A stretch of DNA of 64,000 nt from Legionella maioricensis (GTDB taxonomy: Bacteria > Pseudomonadota > Gammaproteobacteria > Legionellales > Legionellaceae): assembly GCF_023618015.1 (NCBI RefSeq), contig NZ_JAJKBJ010000014.1, forward strand, positions 27,496 to 91,495, written 5' to 3'. Below the pieces are notes generated by a model, which saw only the letters and a list, made by a program, of their open reading frames with translations, was not told the origin of the DNA and ran no database searches. The translations under genes were made by a program, and so were the position numbers. Positions 46,526-56,600 of the stretch are shown here, piece after piece (within the stretch, counting starts at the first letter, position 1; each line of letters opens with the position of its first letter).

Positions 46526-48763
46526 ATGTTAGATAGAGCCAGTGTAGTTGATGAGCAGTTTCTTAAGCGGGTACTGCGAGCAGATTTTCCAGAACCAAAC
46601 AGTAGTATAAGTCCAGCGACAGCAGAATTGGATAAAAAAACTGCCCTGGATCTCTTCGATTCTCAAATTAAGTCACGACTTCTTGATTTAATTGCCAGGC
46701 AATTAAAAGAAAAAGGCTTGTCTTTTTATACTATTGGCAGCAGCGGTCATGAAGGTAATGCAGTATTGGGGCAGGTATTCAGAACCACGGATATGGCCTT
46801 TTTGCATTATCGCAGCGGAGGATTTTATTTACAGCGCGCCAAGCAATTATCCGGAACTGATGGGGTCAAAGACATCTTGTTGTCCCTCGTTGCCGCCGCC
46901 TCTGATCCCATTTCTGGGGGGCGACATAAGGTTTTTGGCAGTGTGCCTTTGCATATTCCTCCCCAAACATCGACCATTGCCTCTCATTTGCCCAAGGCCT
47001 TAGGCACGGCATTATCTATCACGCGAGCAAAAGAATTAAACCTCCCCAGTAAGCTCGCCGCAGATTCGGTGATTCTTTGCTCCTTTGGCGATGCGTCAAC
47101 GAATCATGCTTCGACCCAGACTACTTTGAATGCCTGCTCCTGGATAAGCCAGCAAAATTATCCTTTACCTCTAGTGTTTATTTGTGAGGACAATGGCATT
47201 GGCATTTCAGTCCCTACTCCGGCTAACTGGATAAAATCTTCTGTCAGTTCGCGGCCAGGACTACATTATATTGCCTGTGATGGATTAAATATTGCGGATG
47301 TTTACGCCAAAGCCCAGGAAGCTGAATATTTAGCGCGCATTAAAAAACAACCGGTTTTTTTACATATGAGTTGTGTGCGTCTGCTGGGACATGCCGGTTC
47401 TGATATTGAATCGCAATACAATACTCAAGCTGAAATTGAGCATCGGGAAGCTCAAGATCCTTTATTGCATACTGCTCGTATATTATATAAAGAAGGGTGG
47501 ATGAGTTTGCAGGCTATGGTCGATTTGTATCAGGATAATCGCGCTTTAATTGAAGCAAAGGCTGTTGAAGCCATTCGAGAACCCAGAATGAGCAGCGCTG
47601 ATGAGGTCATGGCTTCCTTAATACCTACGATAGAAAAAAAAACAAACCTGCCAGTTCCTGATGAGACACAACGAGCTCAAGTGTTTGCCAGTGCTTATAA
47701 TCAGTTAGGCCAAAAAAGAAACTTGTGCCAACACATTAACTTTGCGTTGACTGACTTGATGATGCAATACCCTAATATGTTGGTTTTTGGTGAAGATGTT
47801 GGTAAGAAGGGCGGGGTGTATCGCGTGACTGCTGACCTGCAGGCGCGCTTTGGCCAACGGCGGGTTTTTGATACGCTGCTCGATGAAACTACTATTTTAG
47901 GAACGGCAATTGGATTGGCTCATAATGGATTTATTCCGGTTCCGGAGATTCAGTTCTTAGCCTACCTGCATAATGCTGAAGATCAATTAAGAGGTGAAGC
48001 ATCCACTTTATCGTTTTTTTCCAGCGGGCAATATCAAAATCCTATGGTACTTAGAATCGCCTCTCTTGCTTATCAAAAGGGATTTGGCGGGCATTTTCAT
48101 AATGATAACTCCTTCGCGGTGCTTCGTGATTTACCGGGGGTGATTGTTGCTTGTCCCTCTAATGGCCCGGATGCCGCCAAAATGCTTCGTACTTGTATGT
48201 GTTTGGCCTATAAGGAAGGGCGAGTGGTGGTTTTTCTAGAGCCTATTGCCTTATATATGACTAAGGATTTGCACCGTCCCGGGGATAACGGATGGCTTTT
48301 TGATTATCCAGCTCCGCAAGAAATGATTTCTTTGGGTGAAGTGGGGGTTTACGGTGAAGGCGAGACGGTGATTTTGACCTACGCCAATGGTTATTATTTA
48401 TCTCGCCAGGCGGCCAAAGTAGTGCAGGAAAAATATGGTATTGAGGTAAAAATCGTTGATTTACGTTGGCTGAGTCCTTTACCTAAAGAAGCGATTTTAA
48501 AAGAAGTGGCTACGGCAAAGCGCGTTTTAATTGTTGATGAAGGCAGACAAAGCGGCTCGCTAAGTGAAGGGTTGGTGACCTTTTTAATGGAAGAAGCGTC
48601 GTCCAATTTGAAAGTCAAACGAATTACAGGCAAAGATTGTTTTATTCCATTAGGCACTGCTTGGCAATATTTATTACCAAGTCAGGAAAGTATAGTAGAG
48701 GCGGTAATCGCATTACAGTCAGACAAAAGGGAGACAGAAAGTGGACGACTTGTTATTTCTTGA
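46526..48763 (+). CDS. Fused alpha-beta E1 component of a 2-oxoacid dehydrogenase
   Basis: The 745-residue protein joins the two E1 subunits of a branched-chain/pyruvate dehydrogenase. The alpha part (to about 380) has the TPP motif region FGDASTNHASTQTTLNACSW and ICEDNGIGISVPTP. The beta part (from about 400) has VFGEDVGKKGGVYRVTADL, FDTLLDETTILGTAIGLA, PEIQFLAYLHNAEDQLRGEA and VVFLEPIALY. It decarboxylates a 2-oxoacid and passes the acyl group to lipoyl-E2. The overlap of its end with glutaryl-CoA dehydrogenase suggests a linked pathway. I prefer ATG 46526 over the GTG one codon before. The exact oxoacid is unknown. Confidence 0.88.
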   Translation: MLDRASVVDEQFLKRVLRADFPEPNSSISPATAELDKKTALDLFDSQIKSRLLDLIARQLKEKGLSFYTIGSSGHEGNAVLGQVFRTTDMAFLHYRSGGFYLQRAKQLSGTDGVKDILLSLVAAASDPISGGRHKVFGSVPLHIPPQTSTIASHLPKALGTALSITRAKELNLPSKLAADSVILCSFGDASTNHASTQTTLNACSWISQQNYPLPLVFICEDNGIGISVPTPANWIKSSVSSRPGLHYIACDGLNIADVYAKAQEAEYLARIKKQPVFLHMSCVRLLGHAGSDIESQYNTQAEIEHREAQDPLLHTARILYKEGWMSLQAMVDLYQDNRALIEAKAVEAIREPRMSSADEVMASLIPTIEKKTNLPVPDETQRAQVFASAYNQLGQKRNLCQHINFALTDLMMQYPNMLVFGEDVGKKGGVYRVTADLQARFGQRRVFDTLLDETTILGTAIGLAHNGFIPVPEIQFLAYLHNAEDQLRGEASTLSFFSSGQYQNPMVLRIASLAYQKGFGGHFHNDNSFAVLRDLPGVIVACPSNGPDAAKMLRTCMCLAYKEGRVVVFLEPIALYMTKDLHRPGDNGWLFDYPAPQEMISLGEVGVYGEGETVILTYANGYYLSRQAAKVVQEKYGIEVKIVDLRWLSPLPKEAILKEVATAKRVLIVDEGRQSGSLSEGLVTFLMEEASSNLKVKRITGKDCFIPLGTAWQYLLPSQESIVEAVIALQSDKRETESGRLVIS

Positions 48764-49898
48764 TGAGCAATTGCACGACGATGAGCGCATGATACGAGAC
48801 AGTGTAGCGCGCTTTGTCAGCAATGACGTAATGCCTTTAATGGCAGAGTCTTTTGAGCATGCCCATTTTCCTCGTGAGCTCATTCAAAAATCTGCCGATC
48901 TGGGATTATTGGGTTTAACGTTACCGACGCAATATGGCGGCGCGGAAGCGTCTTATGTAGCATATGGCCTCGTATGCCAAGAGCTGGAGCGGGGTGATAG
49001 TGGTTTACGCAGTTTTGTTTCCGTGCAAAGTTCTTTATGCATGTATCCTATTTTTCGTTTTGGTAATGAAGAGCAAAAAATGCGCTTTTTGCCTGCCATG
49101 GCTGCCGGCGAAATCATCGGTTGTTTTGGTTTAACCGAACCTGATTCAGGCTCAGATCCCGGAAGTATGCGTACTAATGCGAAAAAAACAGAGGGTGGCT
49201 GGATCTTAAATGGTGCCAAAATGTGGATTACCAATGCCCCTATTGCCGATATTGCCATTGTATGGGCCAAGACCGAACAGGGCATTCGTGGGTTTATTGT
49301 TGATACTAAATCCAAGGGAATGAGTTGTCCTGAAATTAAATTAAAAATGTCGTTGCGTGCCTCCATCACCGGTGAATTAGTATTCGATAATGTTTTTGTT
49401 CCTGATGAAAACCTTTTGCCGGGGTCTGAGAAGGGGTTGGGAGCTGCTTTAAGTTGCCTGAGCCAGGCGCGTTACGGCATTGCCTGGGGAGCAATGGGGG
49501 CTGCTATGGATTGTTTTGATATGGCTCGAGGTTATCTGTTAGAGCGCAAACAATTTGATAAACCTTTGGCTTCTTTTCAGTTAATCCAAAAAGATTTAGC
49601 GGATATGTACACGGAAATTATCAAAGCTCAGTGCCTTAATTTACAAATAGGCCGCTTGAAAGATCAGGGGCGAGAAAATCCTACCATGATTTCTCTGGCC
49701 AAAGGGAATGCATGTCGTGAGGCATTGAAAATTGCACGAAAATGTAGGAACCTAATGGGCGGGAATGGAATAAGTCTTGAGTATCATGTCATCAGACATA
49801 TGCTTAATTTGGAATCTGTCTTTACTTATGAAGGTACGGATAACGTTCATACCTTGGTATTAGGAAGGCATATCACTGGAATTAATGCTTTTGGTTAA
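48741..49898 (+). CDS. gcdH: Acyl-CoA dehydrogenase, glutaryl-CoA dehydrogenase type
   Basis: Glutaryl-CoA dehydrogenase oxidises and decarboxylates glutaryl-CoA to crotonyl-CoA in lysine and tryptophan breakdown, using FAD. The 385-residue protein shows FGLTEPDSGSDPGSM, MWITNAPIADI, the ARYGIAWGAMGAAMDCFD arginine region typical of GCDH, and FTYEGTDNVHTLVLGRHITG with the catalytic Glu. The GTG start at 48741 has GGGAG upstream. The gene overlaps the E1 gene by 23 bases, so they are co-expressed. Confidence 0.9.
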   Translation: MDDLLFLDEQLHDDERMIRDSVARFVSNDVMPLMAESFEHAHFPRELIQKSADLGLLGLTLPTQYGGAEASYVAYGLVCQELERGDSGLRSFVSVQSSLCMYPIFRFGNEEQKMRFLPAMAAGEIIGCFGLTEPDSGSDPGSMRTNAKKTEGGWILNGAKMWITNAPIADIAIVWAKTEQGIRGFIVDTKSKGMSCPEIKLKMSLRASITGELVFDNVFVPDENLLPGSEKGLGAALSCLSQARYGIAWGAMGAAMDCFDMARGYLLERKQFDKPLASFQLIQKDLADMYTEIIKAQCLNLQIGRLKDQGRENPTMISLAKGNACREALKIARKCRNLMGGNGISLEYHVIRHMLNLESVFTYEGTDNVHTLVLGRHITGINAFG

Positions 49899-50385
49899 AA
49901 GATTTATTGGCTTTTATCGAGTTGGTTCAGGACTTCACAAGATAGAAAATCTAAAAAGTATTTCCTTGCGAGCCAAGTTTTACCGCTGTTAAGTTAAGAA
50001 TAATGGTAGGTTGGGTCACGACCCAACAAAAAGCTATTGGATAGACCAGGATTCAATGGATAACAATGACGTAGTCCGGGTGAAAGCGAACGCTGTAACC
50101 CAATATTCGGCGACCCATCATCCCGGATTACGACTGCATCTCTCCATCCAGGCTACAATGTTGGGTCTAGACCAACCTACATCATTAAACTGCATTTCCC
50201 TGACTTAAATGGGCGTGAAGCTAAGTTCCTGCTGCGGGAGTTTCCCGGATGATTTTTTTGTCCTGGAATAAAGCATAAAGTTATTGATGCATAGAAAGGA
50301 TTCGACTCCAGATTCACTATTCATTTCATTATTAAAGAATATTTTATTTTAATAACGGTTATCTTAAGACAATACAGGAGTTCAT
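49899..50385. other. Repeat-bearing gap after gcdH
   Basis: A 487-base gap with no convincing gene. It contains a MITE-like element (50006-50180). The remainder is AT-rich, and a leader for the gene at 50386 ends with CAGGAG. Confidence 0.55.
50006..50180. repeat. MITE-like element with GTAGGTTGG ends, containing a family A-like core
   Basis: GTAGGTTGG (50006-50014) and CCAACCTAC (50172-50180) are exact inverted ends. Near each end is an inner hairpin (GTTGGGT/ACCCAAC at 50010-50027). The interior 50071-50155 runs from GTAGTCCGGG to CCAGGCTAC, like family A, so two repeats appear nested. Confidence 0.6.
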
Positions 50386-50748
50386 ATGAATAACGTGAGT
50401 TTAAAAAAGGCCTTAATTCTCAGTTTACCCATATTATCTTTTAACATGCATGCTGATGTTTTAGAAAAAAAAGAGGTATTAGCCCAACAGTGCCAGGATT
50501 TATCTGTAACCGTAGCTTCTTTGATTTCAAGCCAGGCAAGAACTACTTGCGCAGAAAGACTGGGTATGGCCTCTGTTTTAATTGAAAAAGCAGGGTATTT
50601 GATTCTTGATTATGCCTATTCCAGTGCCCAGAACGAGCTGACCCATGCGGTTTCTTCTTTGCGCTATGCTGAGCTGAACAGTTGTAATCGATACATTCAA
50701 ATATCGCATTCTAAATTTGAAGCGCAAAAAATTAAAAATTCGTTATAA
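50386..50748 (+). CDS. Hypothetical periplasmic protein
   Basis: The 120-residue product has a signal-peptide-like start (LKKALILSLPILSFNMHA) and then a helical mature part with four cysteines (CQDL, TCAERLG, SCNRYI region), likely disulfide-bonded. No family is recognised. CAGGAG lies upstream of the ATG. Confidence 0.65.
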   Translation: MNNVSLKKALILSLPILSFNMHADVLEKKEVLAQQCQDLSVTVASLISSQARTTCAERLGMASVLIEKAGYLILDYAYSSAQNELTHAVSSLRYAELNSCNRYIQISHSKFEAQKIKNSL

Positions 50749-50788
50749 AGAACAAGAGTTATTACTCGAATTGGGATAAATTTTTTCA

Positions 50789-50806
50789 TTCCCGCGCAGG
50801 CGGGAA
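50789..50806. repeat. Short GC-rich hairpin repeat, family C
   Basis: TTCCCGC/GCGGGAA with a GCAG loop (CCCGCGCAGGCGGG core) closely matches the hairpin at 39813. It is preceded by a T-run and follows the gene ending at 50748, so it could end that transcript. Confidence 0.5.
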
Positions 50807-50926
50807 ATTTAACTGAAATCTCCTAATCATCCGCATCCGCCTACAGATATCAAGCCACATGCCCGTGGTTAGCTCAAAAATCTGCTAAAATTAATAAATA
50901 AAACAATACTTTTTTAAGGCATTAAA

Positions 50927-51178
50927 ATGGTCGATTTAGGTAAGGAACCGGATACCATCGTATCCCCGATGGATGCCTTAGCTGAAGACATGAAGTTAGA
51001 AGGCACCTCAAATGATTTGAATCAGAATCAATTTATGGGCGGCGATATGGCAAACTTACTCGGCGACGGAGTACCTGGATATGAGACAACCGGCGTAGAC
51101 GGCACAGACGACGACATTGCCGAACAACAAGAAGCCTCTATAATCCCAATGACCCCCAGCCCCAAGTTAATACCCTAA
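50927..51178 (+). CDS. Small acidic hypothetical protein
   Basis: The 83-residue product is very acidic and low-complexity (PMDALAEDMKLEG, GVDGTDDDIAEQQEAS) and ends with a proline-rich tail (PMTPSPKLIP). It has no membrane segment or known domain and is probably disordered. The ATG follows AAGGCATTAAA. It is the last chromosomal gene before the tRNA-linked island. Confidence 0.55.
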   Translation: MVDLGKEPDTIVSPMDALAEDMKLEGTSNDLNQNQFMGGDMANLLGDGVPGYETTGVDGTDDDIAEQQEASIIPMTPSPKLIP

Positions 51179-51222
51179 ACCCTTGTTATTTTCTCTCGAT
51201 TTAGATATTATTCGCTACCAGT

Positions 51223-51299
51223 CGGGGCGTAGCGCAGCCTGGTAGCGTACTAGCATGGGGTGCTAGTGGTCGAAGGTTCAAATCCTTCCGTCCCGACCA
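51223..51299 (+). tRNA. tRNA-Pro (anticodon GGG)
   Basis: A 77-base cloverleaf: acceptor CGGGGCG pairs with CGTCCCG (one G-T pair), D arm GCGC...GCGT, anticodon arm CTAGC-ATGGGGT-GCTAG giving anticodon GGG, T arm GAAGG-TTCAAAT-CCTTC, and an encoded CCA end. tRNA 3' ends are common island attachment sites, and AT-rich foreign-looking genes begin just after it. Confidence 0.95.
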
Positions 51300-51550
51300 T
51301 CAATTCCCCTTTTAAATCAGTAAGTTGTATCTTTGTAGTAAAACTTCTTAAAAATCAAAAATTCTGCTAGGTGTACTTCTGGGTGTACTTTGGTAGTTAG
51401 GGTGCTTATTCTTCTTTACACATCTCTAGTAACAGCTTTTATACCATTTCTAAATTTCTTTTTTCTTTTGCCGATATATTTTTAACAAAAGGATGAAATA
51501 GGTTAGCAACAATTAAATTTTTGCTTATGGTATAAACAAAAGGGGGAATT
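51300..51550. other. tRNA-Pro flank, possible island left end
   Basis: No gene is seen. It contains GTGTACTTCTGGGTGTACTTTGG (51372-51394 region) with a repeated GTGTACTT, a string often found beside integrases at tRNA sites and possibly a remnant of an earlier integration. Downstream is the AT-rich leader of the type III mod gene. Confidence 0.4.
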
Positions 51551-53608
51551 GTGCAAAAATTGAAGATGCAGACTCTAGACATTACAGACGACAACATTGA
51601 GAAAATAGCAGCCATATTCCCTAACTGTATAACTGAAACAAAAAAGAATGGTGGAGTGGTTCGCGCTATTGATTTTGATCAATTAAAACAAGAATTATCA
51701 AAATCTCCTATTGTTGATGGTATTCAAGAACGTTATCAACTAAATTGGCCTGGCAAGCATGAAGCATTAATTCTTGCAAATATCCCTACTTCTAAAACGC
51801 TTAGGCCGTGCCGTGAAGAAAGTGTAGATTTTGATAATACTAAGAATTTATTTATTGAGGGCGATAACCTGGATGCTTTGAAGTTATTGCAAGCGTCATA
51901 TATTAGTAAAATTAAAATGATCTATATTGATCCACCATATAATACAGGCAAAGATTTTGTTTATGTGGATAATTTTAGTTTAAAAGAAAAAGAATATTGC
52001 TTGAACTCGGGCCAAGTGAATGAAATTGGAAGTCGAATGATATTAAATACTGAGACTAATGGTAGGTTTCATTCTGATTGGTTAAGTATGATGTATCCCC
52101 GCTTAAAATTGGCTAGAAATTTACTTCGAGATGATGGAGTGATCTTTATTTCTATAGATGATAATGAGGTAAATAATTTAAAAAGCCTTTGTGATGAAAT
52201 ATTTGGAAACGAGAATTTTATTAATCAAATTTCTGTTAAATCTAAACCAACAGCAGGTGCAAGTGGCGGAGGTGAAGATATTAGGTTGAAAAAAAATATT
52301 GAATACTTGTTGTGCTATTGCAAATCGAAATTGCAATTTGAAAAATTCAATGATGTTTTTGAGAAAAAGAATTTATTCTCTTATATCAAAGAGTATCAGG
52401 AAGAAGAAAAAAGTTGGAAATATACACGAATCCTGCTCTCGTTGGGTGAGAAAGAATTTTTTTCGGAGATTTATGATGGGGCTGGAAAACCTATAAAAAT
52501 ATATAAACATGATGATGTGCAAATTGCTACCATTTCCGATCTTTCTAAAAAAGAAGGACTACCAGAAGAAGATATATATATAAAATATTTCGATAAAATT
52601 TTTCGAGATACAAATGCCCAGAGTTCAATCAGAGAGAGAGTAATTAACGCAACAGATAGAAATAATACTTTTTACAGTATTGAGTATATTCCCATCAGTG
52701 GCAAGAATAAAAATATTAAGACAACACTTTATTACAGAGGTAAAAATAAAGATTTGATTGCATGGCTTCATGATGTTGCCGAGAAAGAAAATGGCACAAT
52801 TGTAAAAAAAAATAAAATAGGGACTCTCTGGGATGATTTTAATTGGAATAATGTATCTAAGGAAGGAGATATTCAGTTCCCTAATGGTAAAAAACCAATA
52901 GCATTTATCCAAAGAATGTTGACTCTGTGCACTAATCCAGATGAGGAAGAAATCATTCTTGATTTTTTTGCCGGTTCATCCTCAACCGCACATGCTGTTA
53001 TGCAGCTAAATATGGAGGACGGTGGTAATAGAAAATTTATTATGGTTCAACTTCCTGAAAGATGTAATGAGAAATCAGACTTATTTAAATTAGGGTATAC
53101 AAATATTGCTGAAATAAGCAGGCAACGCATACGCTCTGCTGGTAAAATAATTCAAAGCGAATATATAGATAAAAAAAAGGGCAGATTAATTGATTTAGGC
53201 TTTCGTTCATTAAAAATTAATGACTCCAATCTAAAAGAAGTTTACCACCAACCTATGAAACTAACACAAAGCGAGTTATCTGATCAAATTAATAACATTA
53301 AGATAAATAGGACACCAGAGGATTTGTTATTTCAAGTTTTAGTTGATTGGGGTATAGATTTAACTTTGCCTATTATGCAAAAGGTAATTTATAACAAGGA
53401 AGTATTTTTTATAGAAACAGGAAATACAAATACTTTGATAGTTTGTGTAGAAACTTGCATTAGTGAGGAGTTGGTAAAATCTTTAGCGGCCTATAAACCT
53501 GAAAAAATTGTATTTCGTGATGGAGGATTTAGAACTGATAGTTTTAAAATTAATGTAGAGCAAATCTTTAAACATTTATCACCTGAAACTGAAATTAGAA
53601 TCTTATGA
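51551..53608 (+). CDS. mod: Type III restriction-modification system methyltransferase (Mod)
   Basis: The 685-residue Mod subunit methylates an adenine (N6) and sets the sequence specificity of the complex. It has the beta-class order: catalytic motif IV in MIYIDPPYNTGKDFVY (DPPY at 127-130), a central target-recognition region (about 220-450), and the SAM-binding motif ILDFFAGSSSTAHAVMQLN near 475. The GTG start has AGGGGG just upstream; an ATG five codons later is possible. Base composition is more AT-rich than the core chromosome. An A9 tract lies in the recognition region. res follows after 24 bases. Confidence 0.95.
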   Translation: MQKLKMQTLDITDDNIEKIAAIFPNCITETKKNGGVVRAIDFDQLKQELSKSPIVDGIQERYQLNWPGKHEALILANIPTSKTLRPCREESVDFDNTKNLFIEGDNLDALKLLQASYISKIKMIYIDPPYNTGKDFVYVDNFSLKEKEYCLNSGQVNEIGSRMILNTETNGRFHSDWLSMMYPRLKLARNLLRDDGVIFISIDDNEVNNLKSLCDEIFGNENFINQISVKSKPTAGASGGGEDIRLKKNIEYLLCYCKSKLQFEKFNDVFEKKNLFSYIKEYQEEEKSWKYTRILLSLGEKEFFSEIYDGAGKPIKIYKHDDVQIATISDLSKKEGLPEEDIYIKYFDKIFRDTNAQSSIRERVINATDRNNTFYSIEYIPISGKNKNIKTTLYYRGKNKDLIAWLHDVAEKENGTIVKKNKIGTLWDDFNWNNVSKEGDIQFPNGKKPIAFIQRMLTLCTNPDEEEIILDFFAGSSSTAHAVMQLNMEDGGNRKFIMVQLPERCNEKSDLFKLGYTNIAEISRQRIRSAGKIIQSEYIDKKKGRLIDLGFRSLKINDSNLKEVYHQPMKLTQSELSDQINNIKINRTPEDLLFQVLVDWGIDLTLPIMQKVIYNKEVFFIETGNTNTLIVCVETCISEELVKSLAAYKPEKIVFRDGGFRTDSFKINVEQIFKHLSPETEIRIL

Positions 53609-53632
53609 GGTGTCTAAAATAAAGGATATTGC

Positions 53633-56600
53633 ATGAAATTAAAATTTAAAAAACAAGACTATCAAACAGAATCAGTTACTTCTATCGCTGATTGTTTTTT
53701 AGGCCAGCCTTACATAGGAGAAGCACAATATTACATTGAGCCAAATGGACTAACACAATTAAAAAATCTCAATGAGAGTGGATTTTGTAATCAAGAAATA
53801 ATGTTAACTTCTAATCAATTGTTGAAAAACATACAAGCAGTTCAATCGAGACAATATTTACCAATATCACAAGGTTTAGAGCAGGATAGCCAAACTGGTT
53901 TTGTACCGAATTTGGTTATTGAAATGGAAACTGGTACGGGCAAAACTTATTGTTATATAAAAACCATTTTTGAATTAAATCGTAGATATGGATGGAGTAA
54001 ATTTATTATAGTAGTTCCTAGTATAGCGATACGTGAAGGGGTAGCTAAATCTCTAGAAATAACGGCTGAGCATTTTTTGGAGGATTACCAAAAGAGAGTG
54101 AATTTTTTTATATATAATTCCAAAACATTGTCTGATTTAGAGAGTTTTTCATCTAATGCTGGGATTCGTGTAATGATCATTAATGTGCACGCTTTCAATG
54201 CAACAGGAAAAGATGCCAGGCGAATTCATGAAGAATTAGATGAATTTCAGTCCAGAAAGCCTATTGATGTGATTAAATTAACACGTCCTATTATGATTTT
54301 GGATGAGCCTCAGAAAATGGAGGGTGACAAAACGGTTGAATCTTTGAGGACCTTTAATCCTTTGATGATTTTACGTTATTCGGCAACTCATAAAAAAGAA
54401 TATAATAAAATTTACCGACTTGATGCGTTAGATGCATATCAAAAAAAGTTAGTTAAAAAAATCTCGGTGTGTGGTATTTCAGTTAGAGGCATTCGAGGTA
54501 GTAATTCATATCTGTATCTTGAATCTATAGATATCTCACAAGATAAACCACCAGTTGCAAGAATTGAAATGGTAGTAAAGCATAAGACTCTGAAAAGACT
54601 CAATCGATTGATAGGCAAAAATGACAATTTATTCGAAATATCAAAGATGGATGCTTATAAGGGATTCCTTGTTGCGGATATAAATGCTAATACACGGACG
54701 CTGCATTTTTCAAATGGAGAAGTAATTAAAGTAGGCGAGGTGATTGGCGATCCAGACGAATCAGTGTTAAGACGCATTCAGATCCAAGAAACAATTAAAG
54801 CACATTTTGAAAAGGAACAAGATTTATTCCACAAAGGAATTAAGGTTTTGTCTTTGTTCTTTATTGATGAGGTAGCAAAATACCGTTGCTATGATGCACC
54901 AGATGGAGATGATCGAGGTGAATATGCCAAGATCTTTGAAGAAGAATATGATAGATATTTGAATCAAATTTTACAGACGGTGGATGGTGACTATAAGAAT
55001 TATTTAGAGCGAATTGAGTCCTTTAAAACGCATAACGGTTATTTTTCTAAAGATAAAAAGAGCCAACGATTGGTTGATCCACATCTTTTTAAAAAGACTG
55101 GTGAAACTGATGACGTAGATGCTTACGATTTAATTTTAAAGGATAAAGAGCGACTATTATCACTGTCCCCTGAAACGTCTCCAGTACGGTTTATTTTTTC
55201 TCATTCTGCATTACGTGAGGGATGGGATAACCCCAATGTTTTTGTCATCTGTACTCTGAAACATAGCGACAGTTCTATTTCTCGTCGCCAAGAAGTAGGG
55301 CGTGGGATGCGGCTGGCCGTGAATCAACACGGTGAGCGCATGGATGACCCTACTACAGTACATGAAACAAATGTACTAACGGTTGTAACTAATGAAAGTT
55401 ATGCCGATTTTGTTACTGCTTTACAAAAAGACATTCGAGAGTCGTTGGCTTCAAGACCAAGGGTTGCCGATACGACCTATTTTTTAGGTAAACAATTGAA
55501 TACAGAAGATGGTACTATTGAGATGAATCGTCAATTAGCTGTGAAACTGGAGAATTATTTATTTGAGAACGAATATGTAAATGAGAGTAATTATCTAACA
55601 CCCAATTATGTAAATGCTAAAATCGCACACACGCTTGCTCCGCTACCTGAGGAATTAAAACCATATACAGATCAAATTTGGATGCTTTTAGATACCATTC
55701 TGAGTGACGATATCAAGCCAGTAATTGAGGATGAGCGTCTATCTAAATTAAACAAACTAAATGCAAACTTCCACAAGAAAGAGTTTCAGTCTCTCTGGAA
55801 AAAAATAAATAGGAAAGCTATTTACACAGTACAATTTAATAGCAATGAATTAATTAAAAAAAGTACTATTGCTTTAAACGAAGGACTCAAAGTTGCGAAA
55901 ATATCCTATGTTATAGAACGCGGGATTCAAAACAAAGATTTCAATACCGATGATCTTGCTCATGGCAAAGCATTTCAATTAAATCGAACTGAAACACCAT
56001 ACGATGGGGTAGTAGATAGATCAGGAGTAAAATATGATTTAATTGGTAAGTTAACCACTGAAACTAATCTAACACGTAAAACAATAGCCCATATTTTACA
56101 AGGGATTGATTCAGCTGTATTCGAGCAATATCAGCAGAACCCTGAAGATTTTATTCTAAAGGCAGCAAAGATAATTCAAGAACAAAAAGCCGCTGTTGTC
56201 GTGGAACACTTAACTTATGACGCTTTAGCAGGAACCTATGATTCAACTATTTTTACTCATAAAAAAATACGACAAGATCTAAGCAAGGCTGAACCAGTCA
56301 AACATCATATTTATGACTATGTTTTTACTGACTCAGACCAAGAACGTAAATTCGTTAAAGAATTAGATAAAAGTGCAGAGGTCATTGTTTATGCTAAGCT
56401 GCCTAGAGATTTTTACATCCCGACTCCCGTAGGAAAATATACTCCTGATTGGGCAATAGCATTTAATGAAGGTTCGGTAAAGCATGTATACTTTATTGCT
56501 GAGACAAAAGGCTCTTTGGATACCATGGAATTACGGCGTATTGAAGATTACAAAGTTAAATGTGCGCGTAAGTATTTTAAAAAGCTAACCTCTGATCAAG

